Shown here piece by piece: positions 1 to 9,922 of a stretch of 57,478 bases of DNA. The notes beneath the pieces are model-generated. The model had not been told where the DNA came from and made no database searches. It saw only the letters and a list, made by a program, of their open reading frames with translations. How positions within the stretch are numbered: position 1 is the first letter of the stretch; each line of letters begins with the position of its first letter. Made by a program: the position numbers and the translations under genes. The stretch is from Desulfonatronovibrio magnus (GTDB taxonomy: Bacteria; Desulfobacterota; Desulfovibrionia; Desulfovibrionales; Desulfonatronovibrionaceae): contig NZ_KN882185.1 of NCBI RefSeq assembly GCF_000934755.1, positions 1 through 57,478 on the forward strand. The letters are read 5' to 3'.

Positions 1-182
1 CAATCCTGGGGACGTTTTTCATGTTTAGCCATCGTGGTACTTCCTGGGTGCTGGATTGTTTTAAGCCAGTATCGCATGGTAGACGCAGGTACTCCCATAT
101 CTTTGGCGACCTGAGCTTGAGAATTAGAACCTGTAAGTACCATTTTGACTACATTTTCCTTAAAATGCAAAGAGTAAGACAT
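1..182 (-). CDS. Transposase N-terminus (IS3/IS911-type orfA), cut by window edge
   Basis: Reading the minus strand from an ATG at 182 gives 60 codons that run off the left edge. The start is MSYSLHFKENVVKMVL, followed by a helix-turn-helix (SNSQAQVAKDMGVPASTMRYWLK) of the HTH_Tnp_1 type used by IS3-family orfA proteins to bind the ends of their element. A good ribosome site (CAGGAG, about 8 bases upstream on the minus strand) supports this start. Only the DNA-binding part is visible; the catalytic DDE protein would lie outside the window. It marks a mobile-element boundary next to a truncated chemoreceptor. Family level is fairly secure, exact IS group is not. Confidence 0.7.
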   Translation of the reverse strand, partial: MSYSLHFKENVVKMVLTGSNSQAQVAKDMGVPASTMRYWLKTIQHPGSTTMAKHEKRPQD

Positions 183-240
183 TGAAATAACTCCTGCCCC
201 TTGTGATATTAAAAATAGGATGAAAGAGATATTTGGCTCC

Positions 241-270
241 AAGAGGAGGCCCCCCGGGGGGCCTCCTCTT
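241..270. repeat. Perfect 30-bp palindrome, GC-rich core
   Basis: Two 15-base arms (AAGAGGAGGCCCCCC and its exact complement) abut without a loop. No T-run follows, so it is a poor intrinsic terminator. It lies between the transposase start and the truncated receptor at 315 and may be the outer part of a mobile element or a cruciform-forming site. No other sequence feature is seen between 183 and 314. Confidence 0.8.
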
Positions 271-314
271 GGCCCTCCCTCAAAATTCATCCAAGGCGAC
301 ATCTATCCTGACAC

Positions 315-875
315 ATGGGGGACAGTCTTGACAATCTGGGAACCCAGGCCGAACAGATTGGCAGAATAATGAACGTTATTGAAGACATAGCAGATCAGAC
401 CAATCTTTTGGCTTTAAATGCAGCCATTGAGGCAGCGAGAGCCGGTGATGCCGGAAGGGGTTTTGCCGTAGTTGCAGACGAGGTTCGAAAACTAGCTGAA
501 AAGACCATGAATGCCACCAAAGAAGTAGGGACAGCCATACAAACTATTCAAGAAGGTGCAAAGACTAATATTGAAGGCATGGACAGAGCTGTAACCGCTG
601 TAGAAGAAGCTACTGCAATGGTAAACAAATCCGGTGAGTCCCTGAAAAATATTGTCCAGCTTGCCCGGGAAGTCGCTGAACAGGTCAGTTCAATTGCTAC
701 GGCAACGGAAGAACAGTCATCAGCGAGCGAAGAGGTAAATAGAAGCATAGATGATATTAATCGCATAGCAAGTGAAACCGCTGATGTCATGGATCAGTCA
801 GCCCAGGCTATTGGTGAACTGGCGAGCCAGGCAAGCGAACTTCAGAAATTGATAGAAAATTTAAAACAGGCCTGA
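315..875 (+). pseudogene. Methyl-accepting chemotaxis protein, C-terminal fragment
   Basis: The 186 residues begin inside the receptor signalling hairpin. The hairpin tip ([19 protein letters not shown], about residues 27-45) is intact, as is the return helix ending in [11 protein letters not shown]. The ligand domain, membrane segments, HAMP and first methylation helix are missing, and no clear ribosome site precedes the ATG. The break lies just right of the palindrome and transposase start, so a transposition-linked truncation is likely. The last 173 bases are repeated almost exactly at 33968-34142, where even less of the gene survives. A soluble receptor tail cannot be excluded but is less likely. 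Confidence 0.75.
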
Positions 876-938
876 TGAATTGGTCTACAGGTTGAACCTT
901 ACTCTCAGAGAAATGATACACTTTTTGTAACTTGTCCA

Positions 939-966
939 CTGCTCCCAGATTCCAGCCTGGGAACAG
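939..966. repeat. Hairpin of the TTCCCAG/CTGGGAA family before a kinase
   Basis: Arms CTGCTCCCAG and CTGGGAACAG pair with one mismatch around an 8-base loop. The same hairpin family, in perfect form and followed by T5, ends the receptor gene at 17511-17542. Here it sits in the leader of the kinase at 981 with no T-run, so it is better seen as a dispersed repeat than as a terminator. Confidence 0.55.
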
Positions 967-980
967 TTTGAGGTTTTATT

Positions 981-3725
981 ATGTCTGATCCAAACAGTTT
1001 TTTCGACCCACATGACATCCTGATGGATGCGCCCATCGGCATCTTCACGTCCACTCCGGAAGACCGATTTTTATCAGCCAATAAGGCTATGGCTCAGATG
1101 CTCGGATATGATTCCCCAGAAAAACTGATTGAGTCGATCACTGATATCGCCAGTCAAGTCTATGCTAATCCATCTGACAGGAAAGACTACATGAGACGCA
1201 TGGAGAAAAAAGGTAAACTGGTTAACCGTGAATACCGCTTTCGCCGTCGTAACGGACAATTTTTCTGGGTTTTAGCAAATGCTCGTGCAATACGAGATCA
1301 TGAGAACAATGTGATTGCATATCAGGGTTTTTATCAGGATATCACTGCTCGAAAGACTGCAGAAGAGCATCTCCAAAATATATTAGAGGCTACCAATGAT
1401 GGCATTTGGGACTACAATCTGGACAGCGGCGAATTTCAATGCTCGGAACGCTTTTCTGAAATGCTTGGTTATGAACAAAATGAAATAAATAATTACGGTT
1501 GTTTCTGTGCTGACAACATTCACCCTGATGATGAAATGAGATTTCAGCAGGCCTTTGAAGACTACCTCAATGGCCGTAAGTCTTCCTACGAACTTGAATT
1601 TCGTCTTAAAAACAAAAAAGGGGATTATCAATGGATATACACCCGCGGGCGGGCTTTGGAGCGTGACTCTCAGGGCAAGGTATTGCGTGTGATTGGTGCA
1701 CACACAGACATCCATAAGCGTAAGATGGCTGAACAGGAAAAAATAGCTCTGGCGGCATTTGTTGAAAATAACAATGACATTATTGTAGTCAAGGACTTGG
1801 ATTGCAGAGTTATTGCGACAAATATGGCCTTTGTACGTGCTGCTGGTCGGCATTCAGTATCAGAAATGATTGGTAAGAATGATGCAGAGATTTTTCGTGT
1901 TTCTTCAGACTCTGAACCAGTCAATTCTTATAGACAGGACGATTTAAAGGCTATGCAGCTGAAGCGTGGAGAAATTATTACCCGAGAGGAACCCGTCATT
2001 TTTCCAGGTGGTGTAAAGCGCACTTTTTTGACCAAAAAATTCCCTATTGCAGATTCAAAAGCCAAAACTTTTGCCATTGGGATCATATCATCTGACATTA
2101 CTGAATTCAAACAGGCACAAAAAGCCTTGATTCAAGCTAAAGAGCAGGCCGAAGAAAGTGAAAGAAAATACCGACTAATTGGGGAAAATACATCAGATGG
2201 AATTGTTCTTTTTAATTCTGATTATCAAATCGGTTATGCTTCACCTGCCTATTTAAAGCAGTTAGGTTACAACTCTGATGAGATCCTTGCTCTAAAAACA
2301 GAAGATATTTATGAGTCTATTCATCCTGAGGATAGGCATATATTTCCAGAAATTTACAAGGCAATTTCAGAAAAAAAACAGGAACTGCTTTATTCTTTTC
2401 GAATAAAGCATAAAAAAGGTCACTATATTTGGCGAGAAGATAATGCCAGGTTTAATTATGATTCCAACAAGAACTACTTAGGTGCATATGTAATTTGCAG
2501 GGATATAACTGAAAGAAAATTACAAGAGCATGATCTAATAAATGCCAAGAAAGAGGCCGAAGCTGCCAACCTGGCCAAGAGCGAATTCCTGGCAAACATG
2601 AGCCATGAGATTAGAACTCCCCTGAACGGAATAATGGGAACGATGCAGTTATTATTATCAACAGGCCTGAGTCAGGAACAGGAGAAACTGGTCAACCTGG
2701 GAAATGTTTCAGCCGAAAGACTGACCCAGCTGTTGTCAGATATTCTGGACCTTTCCAGTCTTGATGCTGGAAAAATGATCATCCGGGAAAAAGAGTTCAG
2801 CTTTAAAAATATTTGTGATTCATTAAATGATCTCTATGCCATTCCTGCCCGAGAAAAAGGAATTGAATTTGACTGTTCTCTTGACTCTTCCCTTCCGGCA
2901 AAAATTATAGGCGACGACACCAGAGTGCAGCAGGTGCTTTTTAACCTTGTGGGCAATGCTGTAAAATTTACTGAGAATGGCAGTGTCAGTCTGAATATAT
3001 CTCCAGTATTACAGCAAAATGGCCATAAGCGTATTTTATTTTCCATTACTGATACCGGTACAGGCATCCCTGAAGATAAGTTAGACAAGCTGTTTCATCC
3101 TTTTACCCAGGCGGATGGATCCATGACCAGACAGTATCAGGGTGCAGGTCTTGGCCTGGTCATAGTTCGACGGCTGGTCAACATGATGGGCGGCAATATT
3201 TCTGTGGAAAGCGAGCCAGGTCGAGGAACCACCATGCATGTGGTTCTGCCCTTCAAAATACCTGAAAATGCACCTTCTGTGGATGTTCATGCAAAAGTTC
3301 AGCCAGCCGGAAAAACAGGCAGCTTGAATATTCTTCTGGCTGAAGATGATCCCATCAACCAGATGCTCATCAAAAGAATGCTGGAGAAAGACGGACAAAA
3401 AGTGACTCTTGCCGAAAATGGTAAGGAGGCAGTGGACATGATACAGGAAAAAGAATTCGACTGCATCCTTATGGACATTCAGATGCCGGTCATGACCGGA
3501 GTTGAAGCAACACGGGTAATCCGGGAGTCAACTACCATAGGGGCAAAGAAAGATATTCCCATCATAGCAGTAACTGCTCATACCCAGCCAGGCGACAGGG
3601 AAAAGTTCCTGGAGGCCGGAATGGATGAGTACATCGGCAAACCTGTTAATAGGGAGGACTTTCAGAGGGTGTTTAATCGACTTTTTTCTTTAAGCAACAA
3701 TGCTAAATCTTCAGGTAACCTTTAG
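981..3725 (+). CDS. Soluble four-PAS hybrid histidine kinase with receiver
   Basis: A 914-residue cytoplasmic sensor kinase with no membrane segment. Four PAS/PAC units span about residues 10-125, 130-250, 255-378 and 392-513, each closing on a DIT-ER-like motif. HisKA follows with phospho-acceptor H542 in SHEIRTP, then HATPase with N-box [10 protein letters not shown] (655-664) and G boxes DTGTGIP and GAGLGL. A C-terminal receiver has the acidic pair ED788-790, phospho-Asp D832 (MDIQMP) and K887. It should autophosphorylate on sensing a cytosolic cue and relay to its own receiver; no HPt is attached, so a separate phosphotransferase would carry the signal on. The HATPase and receiver resemble those of the 27731 and 45213 kinases. 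The ligand is unknown. Confidence 0.93.
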   Translation: MSDPNSFFDPHDILMDAPIGIFTSTPEDRFLSANKAMAQMLGYDSPEKLIESITDIASQVYANPSDRKDYMRRMEKKGKLVNREYRFRRRNGQFFWVLANARAIRDHENNVIAYQGFYQDITARKTAEEHLQNILEATNDGIWDYNLDSGEFQCSERFSEMLGYEQNEINNYGCFCADNIHPDDEMRFQQAFEDYLNGRKSSYELEFRLKNKKGDYQWIYTRGRALERDSQGKVLRVIGAHTDIHKRKMAEQEKIALAAFVENNNDIIVVKDLDCRVIATNMAFVRAAGRHSVSEMIGKNDAEIFRVSSDSEPVNSYRQDDLKAMQLKRGEIITREEPVIFPGGVKRTFLTKKFPIADSKAKTFAIGIISSDITEFKQAQKALIQAKEQAEESERKYRLIGENTSDGIVLFNSDYQIGYASPAYLKQLGYNSDEILALKTEDIYESIHPEDRHIFPEIYKAISEKKQELLYSFRIKHKKGHYIWREDNARFNYDSNKNYLGAYVICRDITERKLQEHDLINAKKEAEAANLAKSEFLANMSHEIRTPLNGIMGTMQLLLSTGLSQEQEKLVNLGNVSAERLTQLLSDILDLSSLDAGKMIIREKEFSFKNICDSLNDLYAIPAREKGIEFDCSLDSSLPAKIIGDDTRVQQVLFNLVGNAVKFTENGSVSLNISPVLQQNGHKRILFSITDTGTGIPEDKLDKLFHPFTQADGSMTRQYQGAGLGLVIVRRLVNMMGGNISVESEPGRGTTMHVVLPFKIPENAPSVDVHAKVQPAGKTGSLNILLAEDDPINQMLIKRMLEKDGQKVTLAENGKEAVDMIQEKEFDCILMDIQMPVMTGVEATRVIRESTTIGAKKDIPIIAVTAHTQPGDREKFLEAGMDEYIGKPVNREDFQRVFNRLFSLSNNAKSSGNL

Positions 3726-3753
3726 AATCAATGATGTTTCCCTCCATTGTTCA

Positions 3754-3869
3754 GTAACTTACCGTTTCAATCCGGTAGAAAAAAACAAGCAATTTATTGA
3801 ATCTTGTCATCCTTCATCCTTCATCCTTAATCCTTAATCCTTAATCCTTCAGCTTTCAGCTTTCAGCTT
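3754..3869. repeat. Left inverted-repeat copy with nine-unit heptamer array
   Basis: Bases 3754-3809 are the reverse complement of 9848-9906 with only two or three differences. Next to this lie nine heptamers in blocks of three at 3807-3869: (TCATCCT)3, (TAATCCT)3, (TCAGCTT)3. The right copy carries a matching array in mirror orientation, so both arrays face inward. The remainder of the gene-free stretch 3726-3986 holds nothing else that I recognise. Confidence 0.88.
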
Positions 3870-3986
3870 CCAATCAAAAGACTCCTAAAAGCTGCAATGC
3901 AATATTTGAATAAGACCGTGCCCCTGTGATCAAGGCTAAAGCTGAATTTATCAAATTTCAAAACAACACGCTCTCTGGTTGAACAG

Positions 3987-4925
3987 ATGAACCAGGCACT
4001 TGGAGCAGTGAGTCTGGCCTCGCACCAGGTGGGAGCAGGGTCGGTCCAAATTTCTGACGCCAGCCAGTCCCTGTCCCAGGGGGCCACCGAGTCCGCGGCC
4101 AGCCTGGAGCAGATTTCTTCGAGCATGACTGAAATTGGATCCCAGGCCAAATTGAATGCCGACAATGCTCAGCAGGCCAGTCAGCTTGCGGCCGAAGCAA
4201 GGTCAGCAGTTGACAAGGGTGGGCAACGAATGGGTGAGATGGTTGCGGCTATGGGAGAAATCAAGGCTTCCAGCCAGCAGATAGCCAAGATTATTAAGAC
4301 CATTGATGAAATAGCTTTTCAAACTAATCTTTTGGCTCTTAACGCAGCAGTTGAGGCTGCCCGGGCCGGGCAGCACGGTAAGGGATTTGCTGTAGTGGCA
4401 GAGGAGGTCGGTTCCCTGGCTGCCCGCAGCGCCAGAGCAGCCAAGGAAACTGAGGAGTTGATTGAGTCTTCCAATGAAAAGGTGGAAAACGGTGCGGACA
4501 TTGCCAATCAGACCGCCGAGGCATTGAGCGAAATAGCTTCCGGGATCACCAAGGCTGCGGATCTGGTGGCTGAAATTGCTGCGGCCAGCACGGAACAGGC
4601 CCGGGGCGTGTCCGAGGTGAGCCAGGGACTGGAGCAGATCGACGACGTGACCCAAAAGAACACGGCCCATGCAGAAGAAACTGCTTCCGCAGCCGAGGAG
4701 CTGTCAGCTCAGGCCAGAGATCTGCAAGAAATGCTGGCCCGGTTCCGGCTGAAGGACGAAGGACAGCAGGCAACCGGCCAAGCTCACAACACCACCACTT
4801 CGGCTGCCAGGTTTCCGGTCCGCCATGAATGGGGCGGAGTTTCGCAGCCGAAAGCGGACCGCCGCGAAGTCGTGGACCCAAGCCGGGAAATAGCGCTGGA
4901 TGACAAGGAATTCGGGAAATTCTGA
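3987..4925 (+). pseudogene. Chemoreceptor signalling-domain fragment (receptor without sensor)
   Basis: 312 residues align end to end with residues about 411-730 of the intact receptor at 7466. They include methylation helix 1, the hairpin tip ([19 protein letters not shown]), methylation helix 2 and a C-terminal tail closing on DDKEFGKF, against DDREFGKY in the intact copy. NIT domain, both membrane helices and HAMP are absent; homology starts abruptly near 3970. No convincing ribosome site precedes the ATG. The complete signalling domain means a soluble receptor is possible, but the sharp break and the kinase fossil that follows favour a recombination remnant. Confidence 0.72.
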
Positions 4926-5165
4926 GCGGCGGGCGTGGGCATTCCGGAAGACAAGCTTTCAAGCCTGTTCGCGCCCTTTGTCCAGGTGGAAGGGTCCTAC
5001 ACCCGCAAATACCAGGGAGCGGGTCTGGGCTTGGCCGTTGTTAAGAAGCTGGTGGATCAGCTGGGCGGGAATATCTCAGTGGAAAGTACTGAGGGCGAAG
5101 GGACAGCAGTGCATGTGACCCTTCCATTCATGCTGTCCAAGACTAAAGGAGTAAAAAATGGTTGA
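4926..5165 (+). pseudogene. Histidine kinase C-terminal fossil (end of ATPase domain)
   Basis: From a GTG at 4935, 76 residues match the last part of a HATPase domain: GIPEDKLSSLF (F box), GAGLGLAVVKK (G2 box), GNISVES and the final VHVTLPF strand. Histidine, N box and any sensor are missing. The reading frame stops inside the first codons of cheA (shared bases ATGGTTGA at 5158-5165), the arrangement of translationally coupled genes. So cheA probably once followed a whole kinase gene whose front was replaced by the receptor fragment at 3987. Closest relatives in the window are the kinases at 981, 27731 and 45213. Confidence 0.75.
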
Positions 5166-7365
5166 ACAAGATCTGATTGACAGTTTTACCTCAGAAACAT
5201 GTGACCTTTTGGACGAAGTGGAACCCAAGCTCATTGAATTGATCCAGGATGGCGATTCCTGTGCAATAAATCAAGAGACACTTAATGCTGTATTCAGGCT
5301 TTTTCACTCCATGAAAGGAAGCGCCAGATTTTTAGGGCTGACAAATATAAGTGGTGTAACCCATGAAGCTGAAACGCTGTTGGATTTATTTAGAAAAAGC
5401 GGAAAAGCACTGCAAAATGAACATGTAACAGGTCTTTGCCTCAGCATTGATTTTATCCGATCTCTGCTTGAGAACATTGCTCTGCAAGGATCGGATTCAG
5501 GCCGGGAAGATGAAACACATGCTATAATAAAGCAATTACAGGATATGATTTCAGGGATGAAATCAGTTTCAGAAACTAATCATATCCAACAGGATAATGG
5601 TGAGAAGAAAGAATCTGCCACGGAAGAAGATCATGCAGATGGAGTAAATATAAATTACCCAGGTCAGGTTTCTATAGAGAAAGACTTGCCTGAGGTCAAA
5701 ATTACATCCGCTATGCGCAAGTCTTATTCACAGGAATGTGAAGAATTGATTGATCAGGCTGAAACAGCCATGCTCAATGCACAAATTAATAAGGATCAGG
5801 ATGTCTCAGACGATCTCGGGTCTGCTTTCCGAGCTTTGCACAGTATAAAGGGCAACAGTGGATTCATGGGGTTCCCGCATATGGAGCGTCTGGCCCATAG
5901 AATGGAGACAGCTCTGGACTTGATGCGCAATGGTCAAAGGCAAGTTGGGGATGAAGGAATCGGAGTGCTGCTCAAGCTGATTGATGTTTTGCGAGAAGCT
6001 AATTCATCAATTTCTTCAGGTGCAACAGGGGAAATCAAAGGCTTGGACCTGTACTTGGAATTGCTGGATGATATTTTGCCAGTTAGTTCTGATAATGGTT
6101 CACCTGCATTGCAGTCAGACATGCCATCTCCTGAACGGCCTGCTTTTACTCCGGAAAAACCTGCGCCAAAATCTTCCACTCCATTACAACCGGTAAAAGT
6201 CCGCCAGGATATCAGGGTAGATATCCATAAACTGGATGCTCTGATCAATCTGGTGGGTGAACTGGTTATCGCTGAATCAATGGTAACCCGTCATCCTCAT
6301 GTAGCTGGTATTGAATGTGAGGGCCTTGAACGGGCTACGCATATGCTGCGTCGAGTCTCCCGTGATCTGCAGGACGTGGTCATGTCTGCCCGTATGATTC
6401 CCTTAGCTGGAACATTTCGCAAGATGATCCGTCTGGTTCACGACCTGGCCGGCAAGTCCGGCAAACAGATTGAACTGAAGCTCGTGGGTGAGGGTACAGA
6501 GGTGGACAAGACCGTTATCGAACAGATAGGCGATCCCCTGGTGCACATCATACGCAATGCTGCAGACCATGGAATCGAGACCCCGGAGGAGCGTTGCCGG
6601 GCCGGCAAGGATGAGCAGGCAAGCATCACCATTGAGGGTCGTCACGAGGGCGGCGAGGTATGGATCCTGATCAGCGATGACGGTCGTGGTTTAAACCGGG
6701 AGCGCATCCTTGACAAGGCCCGGGAAAATTCTCTCGTGGGTGAAGACACCCATGAATGGAAGGATGAGCAGGTTTTTCGGCTGATCTTTGAACCAGGTTT
6801 TTCCACAGCAGAAAAAGTCACTGATGTTTCCGGGCGTGGGGTGGGCATGGATGTGGTTAAGAAAAATATTGAAAAGCTAAAAGGCCGAATTGATATTCGC
6901 AGCAGGCCTGGTCAGGGAAGTACGTTTATCCTGCGTATTCCCCTTACTCTGGCTATTATCGAGGGAATGGTGGTCAGAGTAGGAGAAGCCAGGTACACCA
7001 TTCCACTGCTGACAATTAAAGAATCTTTCAGGCCTGAACCTTCCTGGATAAATGTTACACCTGACGGTCAGGAAGCAGTCCGTATCCGAGACGAATTCCA
7101 CCCAATACTGCGTTTGCACCGACGTTTTAACATGAACCCGGACAACACAGAGATCCACAAGGGCATACTGATCCTTGTGGAATGCGACAGGCGGATCATT
7201 GCTTTGTTTGTGGACGAGATTCTGGGCCGTCAGGAAACTGTGATCAAGGGTCTTTCAGACTATCTCGAACACTCTCCTGGCATATCTGGTTGTACCATCC
7301 TTGGAGACGGTCAGGTCAGTCTGATTCTGGACGTGGCCGGTCTGGTGGAAGAACGAGGTGAATGA
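5158..7365 (+). CDS. cheA: Chemotaxis histidine kinase CheA with two HPt domains
   Basis: 735 residues. HPt1 (about 1-110) carries H50 in LFHSMKGSARFLG, HPt2 (about 185-285) carries H228 in [13 protein letters not shown]. After a Pro-rich linker (310-350) come the dimerisation helices (352-405), the CheA-type ATPase (N box HIIRNAADHG 463-472, DDGRG 507-511, GRGVGMDVV 559-567) and a CheW-like regulatory domain (about 595-735). No P2 CheY-docking domain is evident between HPt2 and the dimerisation domain. It phosphorylates CheY (14432) and CheB (11948) under receptor control. The start is set by AAAGGAG seven bases before ATG 5158. Two HPt domains are unusual for a single-output che operon and suggest two phosphotransfer targets or a phosphate buffer. 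Confidence 0.95.
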   Translation: MVEQDLIDSFTSETCDLLDEVEPKLIELIQDGDSCAINQETLNAVFRLFHSMKGSARFLGLTNISGVTHEAETLLDLFRKSGKALQNEHVTGLCLSIDFIRSLLENIALQGSDSGREDETHAIIKQLQDMISGMKSVSETNHIQQDNGEKKESATEEDHADGVNINYPGQVSIEKDLPEVKITSAMRKSYSQECEELIDQAETAMLNAQINKDQDVSDDLGSAFRALHSIKGNSGFMGFPHMERLAHRMETALDLMRNGQRQVGDEGIGVLLKLIDVLREANSSISSGATGEIKGLDLYLELLDDILPVSSDNGSPALQSDMPSPERPAFTPEKPAPKSSTPLQPVKVRQDIRVDIHKLDALINLVGELVIAESMVTRHPHVAGIECEGLERATHMLRRVSRDLQDVVMSARMIPLAGTFRKMIRLVHDLAGKSGKQIELKLVGEGTEVDKTVIEQIGDPLVHIIRNAADHGIETPEERCRAGKDEQASITIEGRHEGGEVWILISDDGRGLNRERILDKARENSLVGEDTHEWKDEQVFRLIFEPGFSTAEKVTDVSGRGVGMDVVKKNIEKLKGRIDIRSRPGQGSTFILRIPLTLAIIEGMVVRVGEARYTIPLLTIKESFRPEPSWINVTPDGQEAVRIRDEFHPILRLHRRFNMNPDNTEIHKGILILVECDRRIIALFVDEILGRQETVIKGLSDYLEHSPGISGCTILGDGQVSLILDVAGLVEERGE

Positions 7366-7465
7366 GGTGCAGCCACAACCTGTTTTGAGTGCATAGACAG
7401 GTGCGGAGTTTACTGGCAGATATCGCTTTAAACACGATTTTTTTATGAGCAAAGGAGAACATGAT

Positions 7466-9637
7466 ATGGGGTTACAGGTTGACTATAGAATTAAACTTGC
7501 TCTTGCTATTTTTTTGCCGGTTCTTTTTTTTGCTATTCAGTCATGGCAATCATTGTCTGGCAACTTGCGTGAAAGGGCAGTCTTGCAAGAGATGGATGCT
7601 AATATCAAATTTTTAAATGTAACTTCAGATTTTGTTCGTGAACTGCAGATTGAGCGGGGAATTTCGGGTCTGGCCCTGTCAGGCGGAGCTGAGCGAGGAA
7701 TAGTTTTAAGCAGGCGAGACCAAACCGATTCAGCAGCTAATATATTCATAAAACAGGCAAGCTCGGCCAGGATTGCTTCTGATCCAGTTGAGTCGGCCAA
7801 CAGTCTTGTTTCTGATTTGCGCAATGCCCGGCAGGGATTTGATGCCGGCCATGAGGCTTCAGTTGTGCTTGCCGCTTATACCAGGATTATCAGGGATGCC
7901 CTGAGCCTGGCCGGTGAAACAGCAGACGCCAGAACGGCTCGAGGACTTGGTAAAAGAATGAGCGGATTGATTTTGCTGGAAGAAGGTCGTGAAAACGCTG
8001 GTTTGTTGCGGGCAAACCTCAGTCGCAGTGTGGCTGCGCCGGACGCTCTGGATCAGGGTCGGTTGCTGCTTTTGGCCCGTTTGCTGGCTGGAGTGGAGGC
8101 TAACCTGAACAGCCCGGCACTGGCTTTGGGTGGAGAGGCGGTCATTGCTTTGGAGACAGTTCGGCAAAGTCCTACCTGGATAGAGATCAGCACTATGACA
8201 GAAGACTTGATCGGTGGAAAAGAGGTTTTCGAACTAAATGGACTCCAGACCTTTGACCTGGTGACCCGGTATGTGGACGCCATCGGACAGATTATTACAC
8301 TGGAACAGGATGCGATTGCTGTTCGTGCCCAGGGATTTATTGCTGAAAGTGCCCGTGGCATGACAATGACTATGGGTATGCTCGGTCTGGCAGTTCTTGC
8401 TTCAATTGTTTTGGGTTTACTGGTGCTGCGTGGATTTAGTTCTTCCCTCTACAGGATGCGCGAGATCTGCGGGCAAATGGCTGCAGGCGATTTAAATCTT
8501 AGTATGAAAGTTAGCGGCAAGGACGATATTGCCAGAACCGGCCATGAGCTGAACCGAATGATTGCGAGTTTACAGGATAAAAAACGCCTGGCTGAGCAGA
8601 TTGTTCAGGGTGATTTAACAGGTTCTGTGAAGGTTCTTTCTGATCAAGATGCCCTGGGTAAGGCCCTTCGGGAAATGGTTGAGCGTATGAATGAATCTCT
8701 GTCCAAAGTTACTGAAGCATCTATGCAGGTTGGCTCCGGGGCTGTACAGATATCAGATGCCAGCCAGTCTTTGTCGCAGGGGGCTACAGAGTCTGCAGCC
8801 AGTCTGGAACAAATTTCTTCGTCCATGAATCAAATTGGGTCCCAGGCCAAACTGAATGCTGATAATGCACAGCAAGCCAACTGCCTTGCGGCTGAAGCCC
8901 GAGATGCTGTGGAAAAGGGCAGCCAACGAATGGATGAGATGGTTGAGGCAATGGGTGAGATCAAGGCTTCCAGTCAGCAGATCGCCAAGATTATCAAGAC
9001 CATCGATGAGATTGCCTTTCAGACCAACCTGCTTGCTCTCAATGCAGCTGTGGAGGCTGCCCGGGCCGGAAGGCACGGTAAGGGATTTGCGGTGGTGGCT
9101 GAAGAAGTTCGTTCTCTCGCGGCTCGCAGCGCCAGAGCGGCTAAAGAGACTGAAGAACTGATTGAATCGTCCAACATCAAGGTGGAGCATGGAGCGGCCA
9201 TTGCTAATCAGACTGCTGAGGCGCTTAGTGAGATAGCGAAAGGGATTACCAAGGCTTCTGATCTTGTGGCCGAAATAGCTGCAGCAAGTACTGAACAGGC
9301 TCGTGGTGTGATGGAGGTGGGGCAGGGGCTTGAGCAGATCGACGATGTTACTCAGAAAAACACGGCCCATGCAGAGCAAACAGCATCTGCAGCAGAGGAA
9401 TTGTCAGGCCAGACCAGGGAGCTTCAGGAAATGCTGGCCTGGTATAGACTCAAAAATAACCATGAGCAAACCAGCGCCAGGGAACAATCGGTCGTAAATG
9501 GTCAGGCCAGGCAAGGCATGAGTTTTCCAGCTCATAGACAATGGGCTGGAGTACAGGGCCAGCCGGTGGATCGACAGCGCGTGGTGAATCCAAGCCAGGA
9601 AATCCCATTAGATGACAGGGAGTTTGGGAAATATTAA
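7466..9637 (+). CDS. Methyl-accepting chemotaxis protein with NIT sensor domain
   Basis: About 723 residues from ATG 7466, chosen over the in-frame ATG 7445 because AAAGGAG lies about ten bases before it. One membrane helix near the N-terminus, then an all-helical periplasmic domain with the NIT signature [12 protein letters not shown], a second membrane helix (about residues 300-320), HAMP, and the cytoplasmic hairpin with tip [19 protein letters not shown]. The C-terminus ends in a conserved Asp/Glu-rich peptide (DDREFGKY) that may serve as a tether for adaptation enzymes; that role is inferred. NIT domains are associated with nitrate/nitrite sensing, but the ligand here is untested. It sits between cheA and cheW. 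Confidence 0.93.
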   Translation: MGLQVDYRIKLALAIFLPVLFFAIQSWQSLSGNLRERAVLQEMDANIKFLNVTSDFVRELQIERGISGLALSGGAERGIVLSRRDQTDSAANIFIKQASSARIASDPVESANSLVSDLRNARQGFDAGHEASVVLAAYTRIIRDALSLAGETADARTARGLGKRMSGLILLEEGRENAGLLRANLSRSVAAPDALDQGRLLLLARLLAGVEANLNSPALALGGEAVIALETVRQSPTWIEISTMTEDLIGGKEVFELNGLQTFDLVTRYVDAIGQIITLEQDAIAVRAQGFIAESARGMTMTMGMLGLAVLASIVLGLLVLRGFSSSLYRMREICGQMAAGDLNLSMKVSGKDDIARTGHELNRMIASLQDKKRLAEQIVQGDLTGSVKVLSDQDALGKALREMVERMNESLSKVTEASMQVGSGAVQISDASQSLSQGATESAASLEQISSSMNQIGSQAKLNADNAQQANCLAAEARDAVEKGSQRMDEMVEAMGEIKASSQQIAKIIKTIDEIAFQTNLLALNAAVEAARAGRHGKGFAVVAEEVRSLAARSARAAKETEELIESSNIKVEHGAAIANQTAEALSEIAKGITKASDLVAEIAAASTEQARGVMEVGQGLEQIDDVTQKNTAHAEQTASAAEELSGQTRELQEMLAWYRLKNNHEQTSAREQSVVNGQARQGMSFPAHRQWAGVQGQPVDRQRVVNPSQEIPLDDREFGKY

Positions 9638-9774
9638 TCAGGGCGACCCTGGATGTTCGCCCCTGGTCCTTAAGTTCCCGCGCAGCAGCATGGGAAATAC
9701 AAACTAATGCGGGCTGTGCCCACAACCCAATTTAAACATGAAGCGTTAAGTTTAGGCGATAACTTTACTTTTCA

Positions 9775-9906
9775 GGCTGAAGGCTGAAGGCTGAAGACTG
9801 AAGACTGAAGACTGAAGGCGGGAGGCTTAAGGCTTAAGGCTGAAGACTGACAAGATTAAATAAATTGCTTGTTTTTTTCTACCGGGTTGAAACGGTAAGT
9901 TATTAC
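9775..9906. repeat. Right inverted-repeat copy with eleven-unit heptamer array
   Basis: Eleven heptamers fill 9775-9851: (GGCTGAA)3, (GACTGAA)3, GGCGGGA, (GGCTTAA)2, GGCTGAA, GACTGAC. The 59 bases that follow (9848-9906) are the inverted partner of 3754-3809. The element ends about 16 bases before the cheW start codon, so it also forms the cheW leader and probably contains or displaces its promoter. Confidence 0.88.
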
Positions 9907-9922
9907 TAAAATGGAGTGCACT

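Noticed and set aside
3807-3869. Short regular array that could be taken for a CRISPR
   Set aside because: Units are seven bases with no spacers and change in blocks of three; no cas genes are in the window.
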